A stretch of DNA of 64,000 nucleotides from Streptomyces sp. NBC_00557 (GTDB taxonomy: Bacteria > Actinomycetota > Actinomycetes > Streptomycetales > Streptomycetaceae), in contig NZ_CP107796.1 of NCBI RefSeq assembly GCF_036345995.1, positions 3,162,001 to 3,226,000 of the forward strand, written 5' to 3'. Both the position numbers and the translations under genes were made by a program. Below are positions 56,970 through 64,000 of this stretch, piece after piece. The notes under the pieces were generated by a model. It had not been told where the DNA came from. It made no database searches and was given only the letters and a program-made list of their open reading frames with translations. Numbering within the stretch: position 1 is the stretch's first letter; each line of letters starts with the position of its first letter.

Positions 56970-57716
56970 TTGTACAGCATCATCGTCGTACCTCCGCCGA
57001 CCACGGAGGACCGACAGGACCGCACCGCCCAGATCCGGCTCGCCCCCGGTGAACGCCTCAGCTTCGGGCGGGCGCCGGAGAACGGTCTGACGATCCCGCA
57101 CGACGGGGTCTCCCGCCGGGCCGGCGAACTCTGCGCGCAGGGCGCGTTCTGGATACTGAGCAACCTCTCCGCCCGGCAGACGTACGTCGTGGAGAACCCC
57201 GAGGGCGCCGGCGAGCACATCAAGGTCGGGCCCGGCCGGCTGGACGCGCCCGTCCCGTTCGAGTTCTCCCGGATCGTGCTGCCCGCCGCCGGGGACCTGC
57301 TGACCGTCGAGGTGTGGGCGCCGCGCCACGACTACCTGCGCGAGGGCGCCGGACCGGACGGCGACACCACCGCGCCCGCCTTCTCCGTCGACCGCACCAA
57401 GCGCTACTTCGCCGTCCTGGCCGCCCTGTGCGAGCCCCGGCTGCGCGGCGACCCGCACGCCCCGCTGCCCACCGTCGACCAGGTCGTCGACCGGCTGCGC
57501 CCCGCCTGGCCGGCCGCCTCGCGCGCCTCGGTGCAGTGGAACATCGACTACCTCGCCGTGAAGCTGCGGCTCAAGCCCGGCCCGGAGACCGCGGAGACCG
57601 GTCCGCGCCTCAACGGCAAGAAGGAGTCCCTGGTCTCCCTGGCCCTCCGCTTCGACCTCGTACGGGAGGACGACCTGGTCGTGCTGTCCGGGTCCGTGAG
57701 CCGGGCGGCCCGGTGA
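56970..57716 (+). CDS. FHA-domain protein, partner of the adjacent kinase
   Basis: 248 residues from TTG 56970, with GGGGAGAGG four bases upstream. Residues about 20-95 resemble a forkhead-associated domain: LAPGERLSFGRAPENGLTIPHDGVSRRAGEL holds the R and S of phosphothreonine binding (SFGRAP, VSRRAGEL), followed by N in ILSNLSARQTYV. Residues about 130-248 are a separate helical region (TVDQVVDRLRPAWPAASRASVQW). Its stop overlaps the GTG of the kinase gene (GTGA), so the two proteins are made together; FHA proteins commonly bind kinase autophosphorylation sites. Cytoplasmic. Confidence 0.85.
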   Translation: MYSIIVVPPPTTEDRQDRTAQIRLAPGERLSFGRAPENGLTIPHDGVSRRAGELCAQGAFWILSNLSARQTYVVENPEGAGEHIKVGPGRLDAPVPFEFSRIVLPAAGDLLTVEVWAPRHDYLREGAGPDGDTTAPAFSVDRTKRYFAVLAALCEPRLRGDPHAPLPTVDQVVDRLRPAWPAASRASVQWNIDYLAVKLRLKPGPETAETGPRLNGKKESLVSLALRFDLVREDDLVVLSGSVSRAAR

Positions 57717-59245
57717 CCGAGCCGTACGCCGTTCCGGTGCCCCGGGGCTACCGGGTCGGCGTCTGGGATGTGCGCGAACCGATCGCGACCGGCGCCTTCG
57801 GCAGCGTGTACGCGGGCCGGCGCACCGAGGACTCCGGGGAGCTGCCGGCGACCGCGGCGCTGAAGTTCCTGCCCACCGGCACCGGCACCCCGCGCCAGCT
57901 GGCCCATCTGCGCGACCTCATCGAGCGCGAGGTCCGCCTGCACCGCAGGCTGAGCCGGCCGCGGCTGATCCGGATGTACGAGTCCCTCGTCGTCGACGAC
58001 CCGGGCCGCCCCGAACTCGACGGCGCCACCGTGCTGGTGCTGGAGCGGGCCGAGAGCTCCCTGGCGGCGCTGCTCGCCGCCGCGCCCCGCCCCGGGGCCG
58101 GGCCCGCCCTGCTCGCCCAGATCTGCGAGGGGCTGGCCCAGCTGCACCGGGCGGGCTGGGTGCACGGGGACCTGAAACCGGCCAACGTGCTGCTGATGGC
58201 GGACGGTTCGGCCCGGCTCGCCGACTTCAACATGGCCGCCGAACTGGAGGGCACCCACGCCTACACCCCCGCCTTCTCCACGCCCGACTACACCCCGCCC
58301 GAGCTGCTCTGGTCGGAGATCGGCGAACGCGGCCGCCGCATCCGCCCGTCCGCCGACGTCTGGGCCTTCGGCGTGCTCGCCCATCTCGTCCTCACCGGCT
58401 CCTTCCCGCTGTCCGGCGCCACCCCTACCGCCCGCCGGGACGCGGCCGCCGCCTACGCGCGCGGCACGGACGCATTACGCCTCTCCCCCGAACTCCCGGA
58501 CGTCTGGCGGGAGATCGTGCGGGACTGCCTGGCCCGCACGCACGCGGCGCGCCTCGGCACCGAGGAGCTGCTGCGCCGGGTGGAGGCGGCCGCCGGCACC
58601 GGCCGCCCGCCCCGCCTGCCCCGGCTGCTCCGGCGGCGCCGACGCCGGCGGACGCTCGTCGCGGGCGCGGCCCTGACGATCGCCGCCGTGACGGCCCTCG
58701 GCTACGGCATCGGCGCGTGGCCCGACGCCGGCGGCACGGACGACAAGGCCCTGGCCTCGTACGGCGCCTCCGAACTGCGCACGGACAAGGGCGTACCGGC
58801 CGCCTACCGCAAGCTCATCGTCGACGCCGCACACGACTGTTCCCAGCCCGAGGTCACTCCCGCGCTCATCGCCGCGATGCTGAAGGCCGAGAGCGACTTC
58901 GACCCGGACCTCTCCGATCCCGGGAACCAGGAGTACGGCATCGCCCGCTGGACCCCGTCCGTGCTGCGCTGGTGGATCCAGGACAACGGCGTACCCGCGT
59001 CCGCGACCCCCACGCCACCGCTGTCGCCCTCCGTCTCCATCCCGGCCATGGGCCGCTACCTGTGCTTCATGGACGCCCGGCTGAAACCCGGCCTGCCCGG
59101 CGACAAGCGGGTCCTGATCGCCGCCGCCTACCGGACGTCGTACTCGAAGGTGAACGCCACCGGCGGCGTTCCCCCGAAGTACCGCGCCTACTGCGCCCGT
59201 GTCGCCCACTACCTGAAGGAGTACACGCCGCCGGGAAGGACGTGA
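57713..59245 (+). CDS. Transmembrane Ser/Thr kinase fused to an exterior transglycosylase-like domain
   Basis: 510 residues from GTG 57713. Kinase lobe, residues about 10-290: P-loop ATGAFGSVYAGRR, Lys in ATAALKFLP, catalytic loop WVHGDLKPANVLLM (HGD, so a non-RD kinase) near 150, and DFN instead of DFG in RLADFNMAAEL near 170; PDYTPPELLW matches the APE region. A basic stretch RRRRRRRT leads into one membrane helix (LVAGAALTIAAVTALGYGIGAW, about 313-334). The exterior part (about 350-510) has VTPALIAAMLKAESDFDPDLSDP and GIARWTP, the soluble lytic transglycosylase/lysozyme-like pattern with Glu in the AES motif. It probably couples wall sensing or cutting to phosphorylation. Confidence 0.88.
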   Translation: MTEPYAVPVPRGYRVGVWDVREPIATGAFGSVYAGRRTEDSGELPATAALKFLPTGTGTPRQLAHLRDLIEREVRLHRRLSRPRLIRMYESLVVDDPGRPELDGATVLVLERAESSLAALLAAAPRPGAGPALLAQICEGLAQLHRAGWVHGDLKPANVLLMADGSARLADFNMAAELEGTHAYTPAFSTPDYTPPELLWSEIGERGRRIRPSADVWAFGVLAHLVLTGSFPLSGATPTARRDAAAAYARGTDALRLSPELPDVWREIVRDCLARTHAARLGTEELLRRVEAAAGTGRPPRLPRLLRRRRRRRTLVAGAALTIAAVTALGYGIGAWPDAGGTDDKALASYGASELRTDKGVPAAYRKLIVDAAHDCSQPEVTPALIAAMLKAESDFDPDLSDPGNQEYGIARWTPSVLRWWIQDNGVPASATPTPPLSPSVSIPAMGRYLCFMDARLKPGLPGDKRVLIAAAYRTSYSKVNATGGVPPKYRAYCARVAHYLKEYTPPGRT

Positions 59246-59381
59246 CCCTGAGACTTCCGAGGTACCGGCGCACCGGTACGGCTGGGACGGTGGGACCACT
59301 CCGCAGGGAACGCCGGCAATGCCGGGCAGGCGACGGCGTCCCGGCGGGGCGACCGACACCTTCGTTCACATGGGGGAACAC

Positions 59382-59849
59382 GTGAACATCGTCAAGCCCG
59401 CCGCGCTGCTCGTCGCGGCCACCGCCCTGCTCGCCGGCTCCACGGTCGCGGCGACCGCCGCCGGACCGGACGGCACCCGGGTCACCGGCGTCCAGCAGGT
59501 GGCCGACCAGGTCCTCGCGGGCCACCCGAAGCCGCTCTCGGTCTCCGCCGGCCGGGTCCGCTACGACGGCCTCACCCTGACCAAGGCCCCGAAGCTCGCC
59601 GCCAGGAAGGACCTGGACTGCGCCTACGGCCACCTCTGCATGATCGTCCGGGGCACCAAGTTCGACTTCTACAAGTGCCAGACCTGGACCCTCTCCAACT
59701 GGACCGGCGACGGCCCCTACACCAACAACCAGACGCCGGGCACGGTCGCCCGCTTCTACAACCGGGACGGCAGCGTGCGCTGGACCTCGACGGCCTACGA
59801 CGCGGGCACCGCGACGTGGGACCCGATCTGGTCGCTGCGCCCCTGCTGA
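59382..59849 (+). CDS. Secreted small protein, peptidase inhibitor I36 type
   Basis: 155 residues from GTG 59382 with GGGGGA four bases upstream. Signal peptide AALLVAATALLAGSTVAATAAG. The mature part starts with a propeptide-like stretch and ends in a small Cys-rich beta domain: DLDCAYGHLCMIVRGTKFDFYKC, then GPYTNNQTPGTVARFYNRDG and WSLRPC. The four Cys and the CxYGxLC...F..Y.C pattern match the I36 family (SMI of Streptomyces, a metalloprotease inhibitor) and related crystallin-like proteins. It may inhibit secreted proteases. A two-tier hairpin terminator follows. Confidence 0.82.
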   Translation: MNIVKPAALLVAATALLAGSTVAATAAGPDGTRVTGVQQVADQVLAGHPKPLSVSAGRVRYDGLTLTKAPKLAARKDLDCAYGHLCMIVRGTKFDFYKCQTWTLSNWTGDGPYTNNQTPGTVARFYNRDGSVRWTSTAYDAGTATWDPIWSLRPC

Positions 59850-59850
59850 C

Positions 59851-59917
59851 CCCGCACGGTCCGACGGCCTCCGGCTCCCTCGGGGGAGGGCCGGAGGCCG
59901 TCGCCTCGCCGTGCGGG
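59851..59917. terminator. Two-tier bidirectional hairpin between the I36 and purH genes
   Basis: Inner stem of 14 bp (59862-59875 with 59890-59903) and outer stem of 9 bp (59851-59859 with 59909-59917). It lies between convergent genes and ends seven bases before the purH stop, so it can end both transcripts. Confidence 0.85.
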
Positions 59918-59923
59918 CGGTGA

Positions 59924-61492
59924 TCAGTGGAAGAAGTGGCGGGTGCCCGTGAAGTACATGGTCACGCCGGCCTTCCGAGCGGCCTCGACGACCTGCTCGT
60001 CACGGATCGAACCGCCCGGCTGGACGATCGCCCGGACACCGGCGGCGATGAGGATCTCCGGGCCGTCCGGGAAGGGGAAGAAGGCGTCGGAGGCCGCGTA
60101 CGAGCCCCGGGCGCGCTCCTCGCCCGCCCGCTCGACGGCCAGCCTGCAGGAGTCGACGCGGTTGACCTGGCCCATGCCGACGCCGACCGAGGCGCCGTCC
60201 TTGGCGAGCAGGATGGCGTTGGACTTGACGGCCCGGCACGCCTTCCAGGCGAAGGCCAGCTCCTTCAGCTCGTCCTCGCTCAGCGCCTCGCCGCTGGCCA
60301 GCGTCCAGTTGGCCGGGTCGTCGCCGTCGGCCTGGAGGCGGTCGGTGACCTGCAGCAGCACACCGCCGTCGACCTGCTTGGCCTCGACCCGGTTGCAGGG
60401 CGCGCCCGGCGCCTTCAGAACGCGGATGTTCTTCTTCTTGGTGAGGGCCTCCAGGGCCCCCTCCTCGTAGTCCGGGGCGACGATGACCTCGGTGAAGATC
60501 TCCGCGACCTGCTCGGCCATCTCCCTGCTGACCGGCCGGTTGACGGCGATGACACCGCCGTACGCGGAGACCGGGTCGCAGGCGTGCGCCTTGCGGTGCG
60601 CCTCGGCGACGTCCGAACCGACCGCGATGCCGCAGGGGTTGGCGTGCTTGATGATCGCGACGCAGGGCTCGTCGTGGTCGTACGCGGCACGGCGCGCGGC
60701 GTCCGTGTCCGTGTAGTTGTTGTACGACATCTCCTTGCCGTGCAGCTGCTCGGCCTCGGCGAGGCCGCCCGTGCCGTCGACGTACAGCGCGGCGCCCTGG
60801 TGCGGGTTCTCGCCGTAACGCAGGGTGTTCTTGCGCTCGTAGGTGGCGCCGAGGAAGTCGGGGAAGCCCGACTCGTCGACCGGCGCGTAGGAGGAGGCGA
60901 ACCAGGAGGCCACGGCCACGTCGTAGGCGGCGGTGTGCCGGAAGGCCTCGGCGGCCAGGCGCTTGCGGGCGGCGAGGTCGAACCCGCCGTCCTTCACGGC
61001 CGCGAGCACGTCGGCGTACCGCTCGGGGCTGGTGACCACGGCCACGGAGGGGTGGTTCTTGGCCGCGGCGCGGACCATCGACGGACCGCCGATGTCGATC
61101 TGCTCCACGCACTCGTCGTCGCTCGCCCCGGAGGCGACGGTCTCGCGGAAGGGGTAGAGGTTGACGACGACGAGGTCGAACGGCTCCACGCCCAGCTCGG
61201 CGAGCTGCTCGCGGTGGCTGTCCAGGCGCAGGTCGGCGAGGATGCCGGCGTGCACCCTCGGGTGCAGGGTCTTCACCCGGCCGTCCAGGCACTCGGGGAA
61301 GCCGGTCAGCTCCTCGACCTTGGTGACGGGGACGCCGGCGGCGGCGATCCGGCCGGCCGTGGACCCGGTGGAGACCAGCTCCACGCCGGCCTCGTGCAGG
61401 CCGCGCGCGAGGTCTTCCAGCCCGGTCTTGTCGTAGACGCTGACGAGCGCCCGGCGAATCGGCCGCTTGTTGCTCTCGGCGGTGGCGGTCAC
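59924..61492 (-). CDS. purH: Bifunctional AICAR formyltransferase / IMP cyclohydrolase
   Basis: 522 residues from GTG 61492. The N-terminal MGS-like IMP cyclohydrolase domain (about 1-200) shows [29 protein letters not shown] and NLYPFRETV. The C-terminal formyltransferase has [37 protein letters not shown] (in parts), where Lys-His of IKHANPCG is catalytic, and the end [16 protein letters not shown]. It performs the last two steps of IMP synthesis using 10-formyl-THF. The start GTG overlaps the purN stop (GTGA), so purN-purH are cotranslated. Confidence 0.98.
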   Translation of the reverse strand: MTATAESNKRPIRRALVSVYDKTGLEDLARGLHEAGVELVSTGSTAGRIAAAGVPVTKVEELTGFPECLDGRVKTLHPRVHAGILADLRLDSHREQLAELGVEPFDLVVVNLYPFRETVASGASDDECVEQIDIGGPSMVRAAAKNHPSVAVVTSPERYADVLAAVKDGGFDLAARKRLAAEAFRHTAAYDVAVASWFASSYAPVDESGFPDFLGATYERKNTLRYGENPHQGAALYVDGTGGLAEAEQLHGKEMSYNNYTDTDAARRAAYDHDEPCVAIIKHANPCGIAVGSDVAEAHRKAHACDPVSAYGGVIAVNRPVSREMAEQVAEIFTEVIVAPDYEEGALEALTKKKNIRVLKAPGAPCNRVEAKQVDGGVLLQVTDRLQADGDDPANWTLASGEALSEDELKELAFAWKACRAVKSNAILLAKDGASVGVGMGQVNRVDSCRLAVERAGEERARGSYAASDAFFPFPDGPEILIAAGVRAIVQPGGSIRDEQVVEAARKAGVTMYFTGTRHFFH

Positions 61493-62127
61493 TGGATAAC
61501 TACCTTTCGTCCCTCAATGCGATAGCCGTTGCGGGCGAGCCGCCCCACGACCTCGACGAGCAGCCTTCGCTCGACTTCCTTGATGCGCTCGTGCAGCGCG
61601 CTCTCGTCGTCCTCGTCCCGGACCTCGACCACGCCCTGGGCGATGATCGGGCCGGTGTCGACGCCGTCGTCGACGAAGTGGACGGTGCAGCCGGTGACCT
61701 TGGCGCCGTACGCGAGCGCGTCGCGGACGCCGTGGGCTCCGGGAAAACTGGGGAGCAGGGCGGGATGGGTGTTCACGAACCGCCCGCCGAAGCGCGCGAG
61801 GAACTCCTTGCCCACGATCTTCATGAACCCGGCGGAGACGACGAGGTCGGGTTCGTACCCGGCCACGGCCTCGGCGAGGGCGGCGTCCCACGCCTCCCTG
61901 CTGCCGTAGTCCTTGACCTTGCGGACGAAGGTCGGCAGCCCGGCCCGCTCGGCGCGGGCGAGCCCCTCGATGCCCTCTCGGTCGGCCCCTACGGCGACGA
62001 TCCGGGCGCCGTACTGCTCGGCTCCGGTGCGCTCGATCTCGTCCAGGAGCGCCTGCAGGTTGGTGCCGGATCCGGAGACCAGCACGACGAGGCGCTTGAC
62101 CGCTGGGCCAGCGGGGGTGGCGGCCAC
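61489..62127 (-). CDS. purN: Phosphoribosylglycinamide formyltransferase
   Basis: 212 residues from GTG 62127 (AAGGG eight bases upstream), which gives the usual length; an ATG at 62193 would add 22 residues of no similarity. GART motifs: [18 protein letters not shown] near residue 14, [45 protein letters not shown] (Asn and His of the active site, near 120) and [18 protein letters not shown] (Asp near 155). It formylates GAR with 10-formyl-THF in purine synthesis. Stop overlaps purH start. Confidence 0.97.
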   Translation of the reverse strand: MAATPAGPAVKRLVVLVSGSGTNLQALLDEIERTGAEQYGARIVAVGADREGIEGLARAERAGLPTFVRKVKDYGSREAWDAALAEAVAGYEPDLVVSAGFMKIVGKEFLARFGGRFVNTHPALLPSFPGAHGVRDALAYGAKVTGCTVHFVDDGVDTGPIIAQGVVEVRDEDDESALHERIKEVERRLLVEVVGRLARNGYRIEGRKVVIQ

Positions 62128-62431
62128 TGTGGGGCCCTTTCTCGGGTGGCGACGGTACCGGCCGGCGCTTGGCTCCTCGCTTTGTGCATTCATACGAATG
62201 CTTCGCGCCCCTCGATACAGGGAAGTCTACGAAGCGGCCGACCGTCAGCAACGATACCGGCACACGGGAAGACCCCCACGGGACGGGGGCGTGGCCGGAA
62301 GGTAGCGTTCGCAGGGAATCACGGAGGGCGGCCTCGGGAACGCGGTGGCGGTACGACACGTTGTCGGGGTGGAGCCCAATGAGGACTGCCGTGTTCACTG
62401 CCGTATTCGCCTAGGGGAAGACGCTCTTTTC
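62128..62431. other. Divergent control region of purNH and the Gly-rich membrane protein gene
   Basis: A 304-bp gap without a convincing gene. It holds a CCCCC/GGGGG hairpin near 62267-62285 and TACGAC at 62352-62357 as a weak plus-strand -10. I looked for a ZTP-type core (GGGGAGCG, CGCCTGGGC) for purNH and did not find one. Confidence 0.5.
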
Positions 62432-63376
62432 ATGCCCGATCGCAGCCTGCGACTCCGCACGTTCCCGCCGACTCCGTCCCAGGGAGGCGAGCGCGGCTTC
62501 GCGCTGCTGCGGGAGCGCCCGGCGCCGCCGACGGAGACGGGAGCGGGGGCGCAGGGAGGTGCCGGGCAGGGGCAGGGTGGACCTGACGGTTCCGGCGGGG
62601 CCGGCGGTTCCGGCGGGTATGGCAGTCCTGGTGGGCCTGGAGAACACGGTGGGCCTGGCGGACAGGGCGGCGCCGGTGGGCGTCCGGGTTCCGGCGGAGC
62701 CGGCGGGCCCGGTGGGTCTCAGGACGACAATCCCTTCGCGCCGCCGCCCGAGGGCACGCCGGACCAGCCGTGGCGGCCCCGCCACCCCGAGGGGTCGCAG
62801 GGCTCCGGCCAGGGGCAGGGCGGCTCCCCGTGGGGCAGCCAGTGGAGCGACCGCCAGCCCGGCCGCTCCCCCGGCGGCTTCGGTGAACGGCCGGGTGGCT
62901 TCGGCGAGCGGCCCGGCGGCGGTCCGCAGGGCGGCCCCGGCGGACCGGCCGGATCCGGTATGCGCTGGGACCCGACCGACCCCGCACAGCGCCGCGCGCG
63001 CTACGCCCTGCTATCCGGCATGTGGGCCGTCTTCTTCGCCCTGTTCAGCTGGCCGTACGTAGCCCTGCTGCTGGGCGCGCTGGCCGTGTACTGGGGCGCC
63101 AGCGCCCTGCGCGCCAAGCCGCGCCGGCCCGACCCGGACACCCCGGCGCCCGCGCCGGCGGCGGCTCCGGCCCGTCCCCAGGTGACGGCGGCGGTCGGCG
63201 GGCTGGTCACCGCGGGTCTGGCCCTGGTCCTGGTGGCGTCGACCTTCACGGTCCAGTTCGTCTACCGCGACTACTACACCTGCGTGAACGACGCCCTCAC
63301 CCACGAGGCGAAACAGTCCTGCGACCGGCTGCTGCCGCAGGAGCTGCGCGGGGTGCTGGGGACCGGGAACAGCTGA
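62432..63376 (+). CDS. Gly-rich membrane protein, DUF4190-like
   Basis: 314 residues from ATG 62432; the frame is open from 62345, but the upstream part lacks a ribosome site. Residues 30-195 are extremely Gly/Pro/Gln-rich ([20 protein letters not shown] and GGFGERPGG repeats). Two membrane helices follow: [33 protein letters not shown] and [20 protein letters not shown], then an exterior tail [20 protein letters not shown] with two Cys (YTC, SCDRLL). No function known. Codon use in the Gly tract is strongly strand-biased, making long mirror frames on the minus strand. Confidence 0.8.
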   Translation: MPDRSLRLRTFPPTPSQGGERGFALLRERPAPPTETGAGAQGGAGQGQGGPDGSGGAGGSGGYGSPGGPGEHGGPGGQGGAGGRPGSGGAGGPGGSQDDNPFAPPPEGTPDQPWRPRHPEGSQGSGQGQGGSPWGSQWSDRQPGRSPGGFGERPGGFGERPGGGPQGGPGGPAGSGMRWDPTDPAQRRARYALLSGMWAVFFALFSWPYVALLLGALAVYWGASALRAKPRRPDPDTPAPAPAAAPARPQVTAAVGGLVTAGLALVLVASTFTVQFVYRDYYTCVNDALTHEAKQSCDRLLPQELRGVLGTGNS

Positions 63377-63443
63377 GGCCCACCGGGCGCCGGGCCGCGC
63401 GCCGGCGCCGTGAGATGCGGCAGGGATGCGGGCGGTCAGCCGG

Positions 63444-64000
63444 TCAACCGGCCGTGTCAGGGGGTTCCGGGGCGCCCGGCGAGGGCTCGGTGAGGCCGGG
63501 GCCTGGCCAGGGGGCCGGCGGCTCGGGTGTGGCCGCGGCCTTCCGCAGGGCCGCCCAGCGGGAGGCGCGGGCCAGGTCGTCGTGCCAGTCCGAGGGGAAC
63601 GCGTCGTCGGCCGGGAGGGCGTCGTACGACTCGTCGTCCTCGGTCATGGTCTGCGGTCGGGCGGTGGAGCTGCTGCCCGTGTCCGCGTCCTTGCCGCCGC
63701 CCGGCCGCGTGCGTTTGCCCTGCGTGCCGTTGCCCTGCGTGCCGTTGTCCGCGTGCGTGCCCCTGGGCTCGCCGCTCCCGTCGGCCGCCCGGCCCGCCTC
63801 CTCGGCCTCGCCCGGGTCCGCCGGCCCGGTGTCGCGCCCGGGCCTGGCACCGCTCTGCGGCTCGGCCTCGTTCTCCGCCGTCACCGCGTCGTTCGCCCTC
63901 GCCGGGTCCTTGGCCCTCACGGCGTCCTCGGTCTTCAGCGCATCCTTGGTCTTCGCCGGGTCCTTGGTCGTCGCCGGGTCACCGGCCTTCCCGTGAGCCT
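63444..64000 (-). CDS. C-terminal tail of a gene entering from outside (possibly PerM/DUF6350 membrane protein)
   Basis: The minus-strand frame is open from the window edge to the stop at 63444-63446; a GTG at 63920 is probably internal. The visible 185 residues are low-complexity and charged: repeated [24 protein letters not shown] units (about 63900-63990), then Gly/Thr/Asn stretches, and a more ordered end with [20 protein letters not shown] and [15 protein letters not shown]. Similar acidic tails finish the Streptomyces DUF6350/PerM-type membrane proteins that neighbour purN, which is my tentative identification. The membrane part would lie beyond 64000. Confidence 0.5.
   Translation of the reverse strand, partial: AHGKAGDPATTKDPAKTKDALKTEDAVRAKDPARANDAVTAENEAEPQSGARPGRDTGPADPGEAEEAGRAADGSGEPRGTHADNGTQGNGTQGKRTRPGGGKDADTGSSSTARPQTMTEDDESYDALPADDAFPSDWHDDLARASRWAALRKAAATPEPPAPWPGPGLTEPSPGAPEPPDTAG

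Noticed and set aside
62128..62431. ZTP-type riboswitch before purNH
   Set aside because: No GGGGAGCG or CGCCTGGGC core found on the minus strand.

Overview
The window is about 72-74 % GC with strongly GC-biased third codon positions. It has many GTG and a few TTG starts, frequent GTGA/ATGA overlaps, and Streptomyces-type families (DUF2637, DUF3017, DUF2690, PGRP amidase with FG-GAP repeats, MocR/PdxR regulators). This points to a Streptomyces chromosome core region. Gene content and order (sdhCDAB, dacA-like, trpS, glyA, rocD, bet operon, mdh, folD, purHN) agree with the conserved core of that genus. I see no insertion sequence, prophage, CRISPR array, tRNA or rRNA.

Region by region. 1-4.1 kb: end of a cell-wall glycopolymer cluster (GT2 fragment, polysialyltransferase-type enzyme, O-acyltransferase, methyltransferase). 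4.1-10.1 kb: a TetR regulator divergent from a FAD monooxygenase with two perfect operator palindromes, a LeuE exporter, a Uma2 protein, an acyl-CoA mutase large subunit and an L,D-transpeptidase. 10.3-14.1 kb: two paralogous ECF sigma factor / membrane anti-sigma-like modules. 14.3-20.7 kb: a large secreted PGRP amidase, two unknown proteins, a GH20 hexosaminidase and an OHCU-decarboxylase-like protein. 20.8-24.3 kb: succinate dehydrogenase operon sdhCDAB with a strong terminator. 24.3-34 kb: VOC protein, TetR, second Uma2, solute-binding protein, D-Ala-D-Ala carboxypeptidase-like protein, YihY, DprE2-like reductase, 2H phosphoesterase, trpS.

34-40.7 kb: glyA with a structured leader (22-bp hairpin plus ZTP-riboswitch-like core), rocD, a DMT transporter, then a MocR regulator divergent from an AhpD-like and a PEP-mutase-like gene. 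40.7-47.8 kb: a five-gene glycine-betaine unit, betB-betA-ATPase-permease-binding protein, that makes betaine from choline and imports it. 48-56 kb: a DUF2637 membrane protein with a likely small upstream ORF, LysR/MFS pair, mdh, an HTH-TM-DUF2690 protein, DUF3017, folD. 56-64 kb: RDD protein, an FHA protein plus a transmembrane kinase fused to an extracellular transglycosylase-like domain, an I36-type secreted protein, purN-purH, a membrane protein and the tail of a gene that leaves the window.

Themes: envelope maintenance (amidase, L,D-transpeptidase, DacA-like, kinase-transglycosylase, wall glycopolymer genes), central carbon metabolism (sdh, mdh, mutase), one-carbon/purine metabolism (glyA, folD, purN, purH) and osmoprotection (bet). 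The most unusual items are the glyA leader, the FHA/kinase-transglycosylase pair, the duplicated sigma modules, an apparent small ORF in an AT-rich island, and several genes whose -10 hexamer sits 6-7 nt before the start codon, suggesting leaderless mRNAs. All family calls come from reading motifs by eye; no database search was run.
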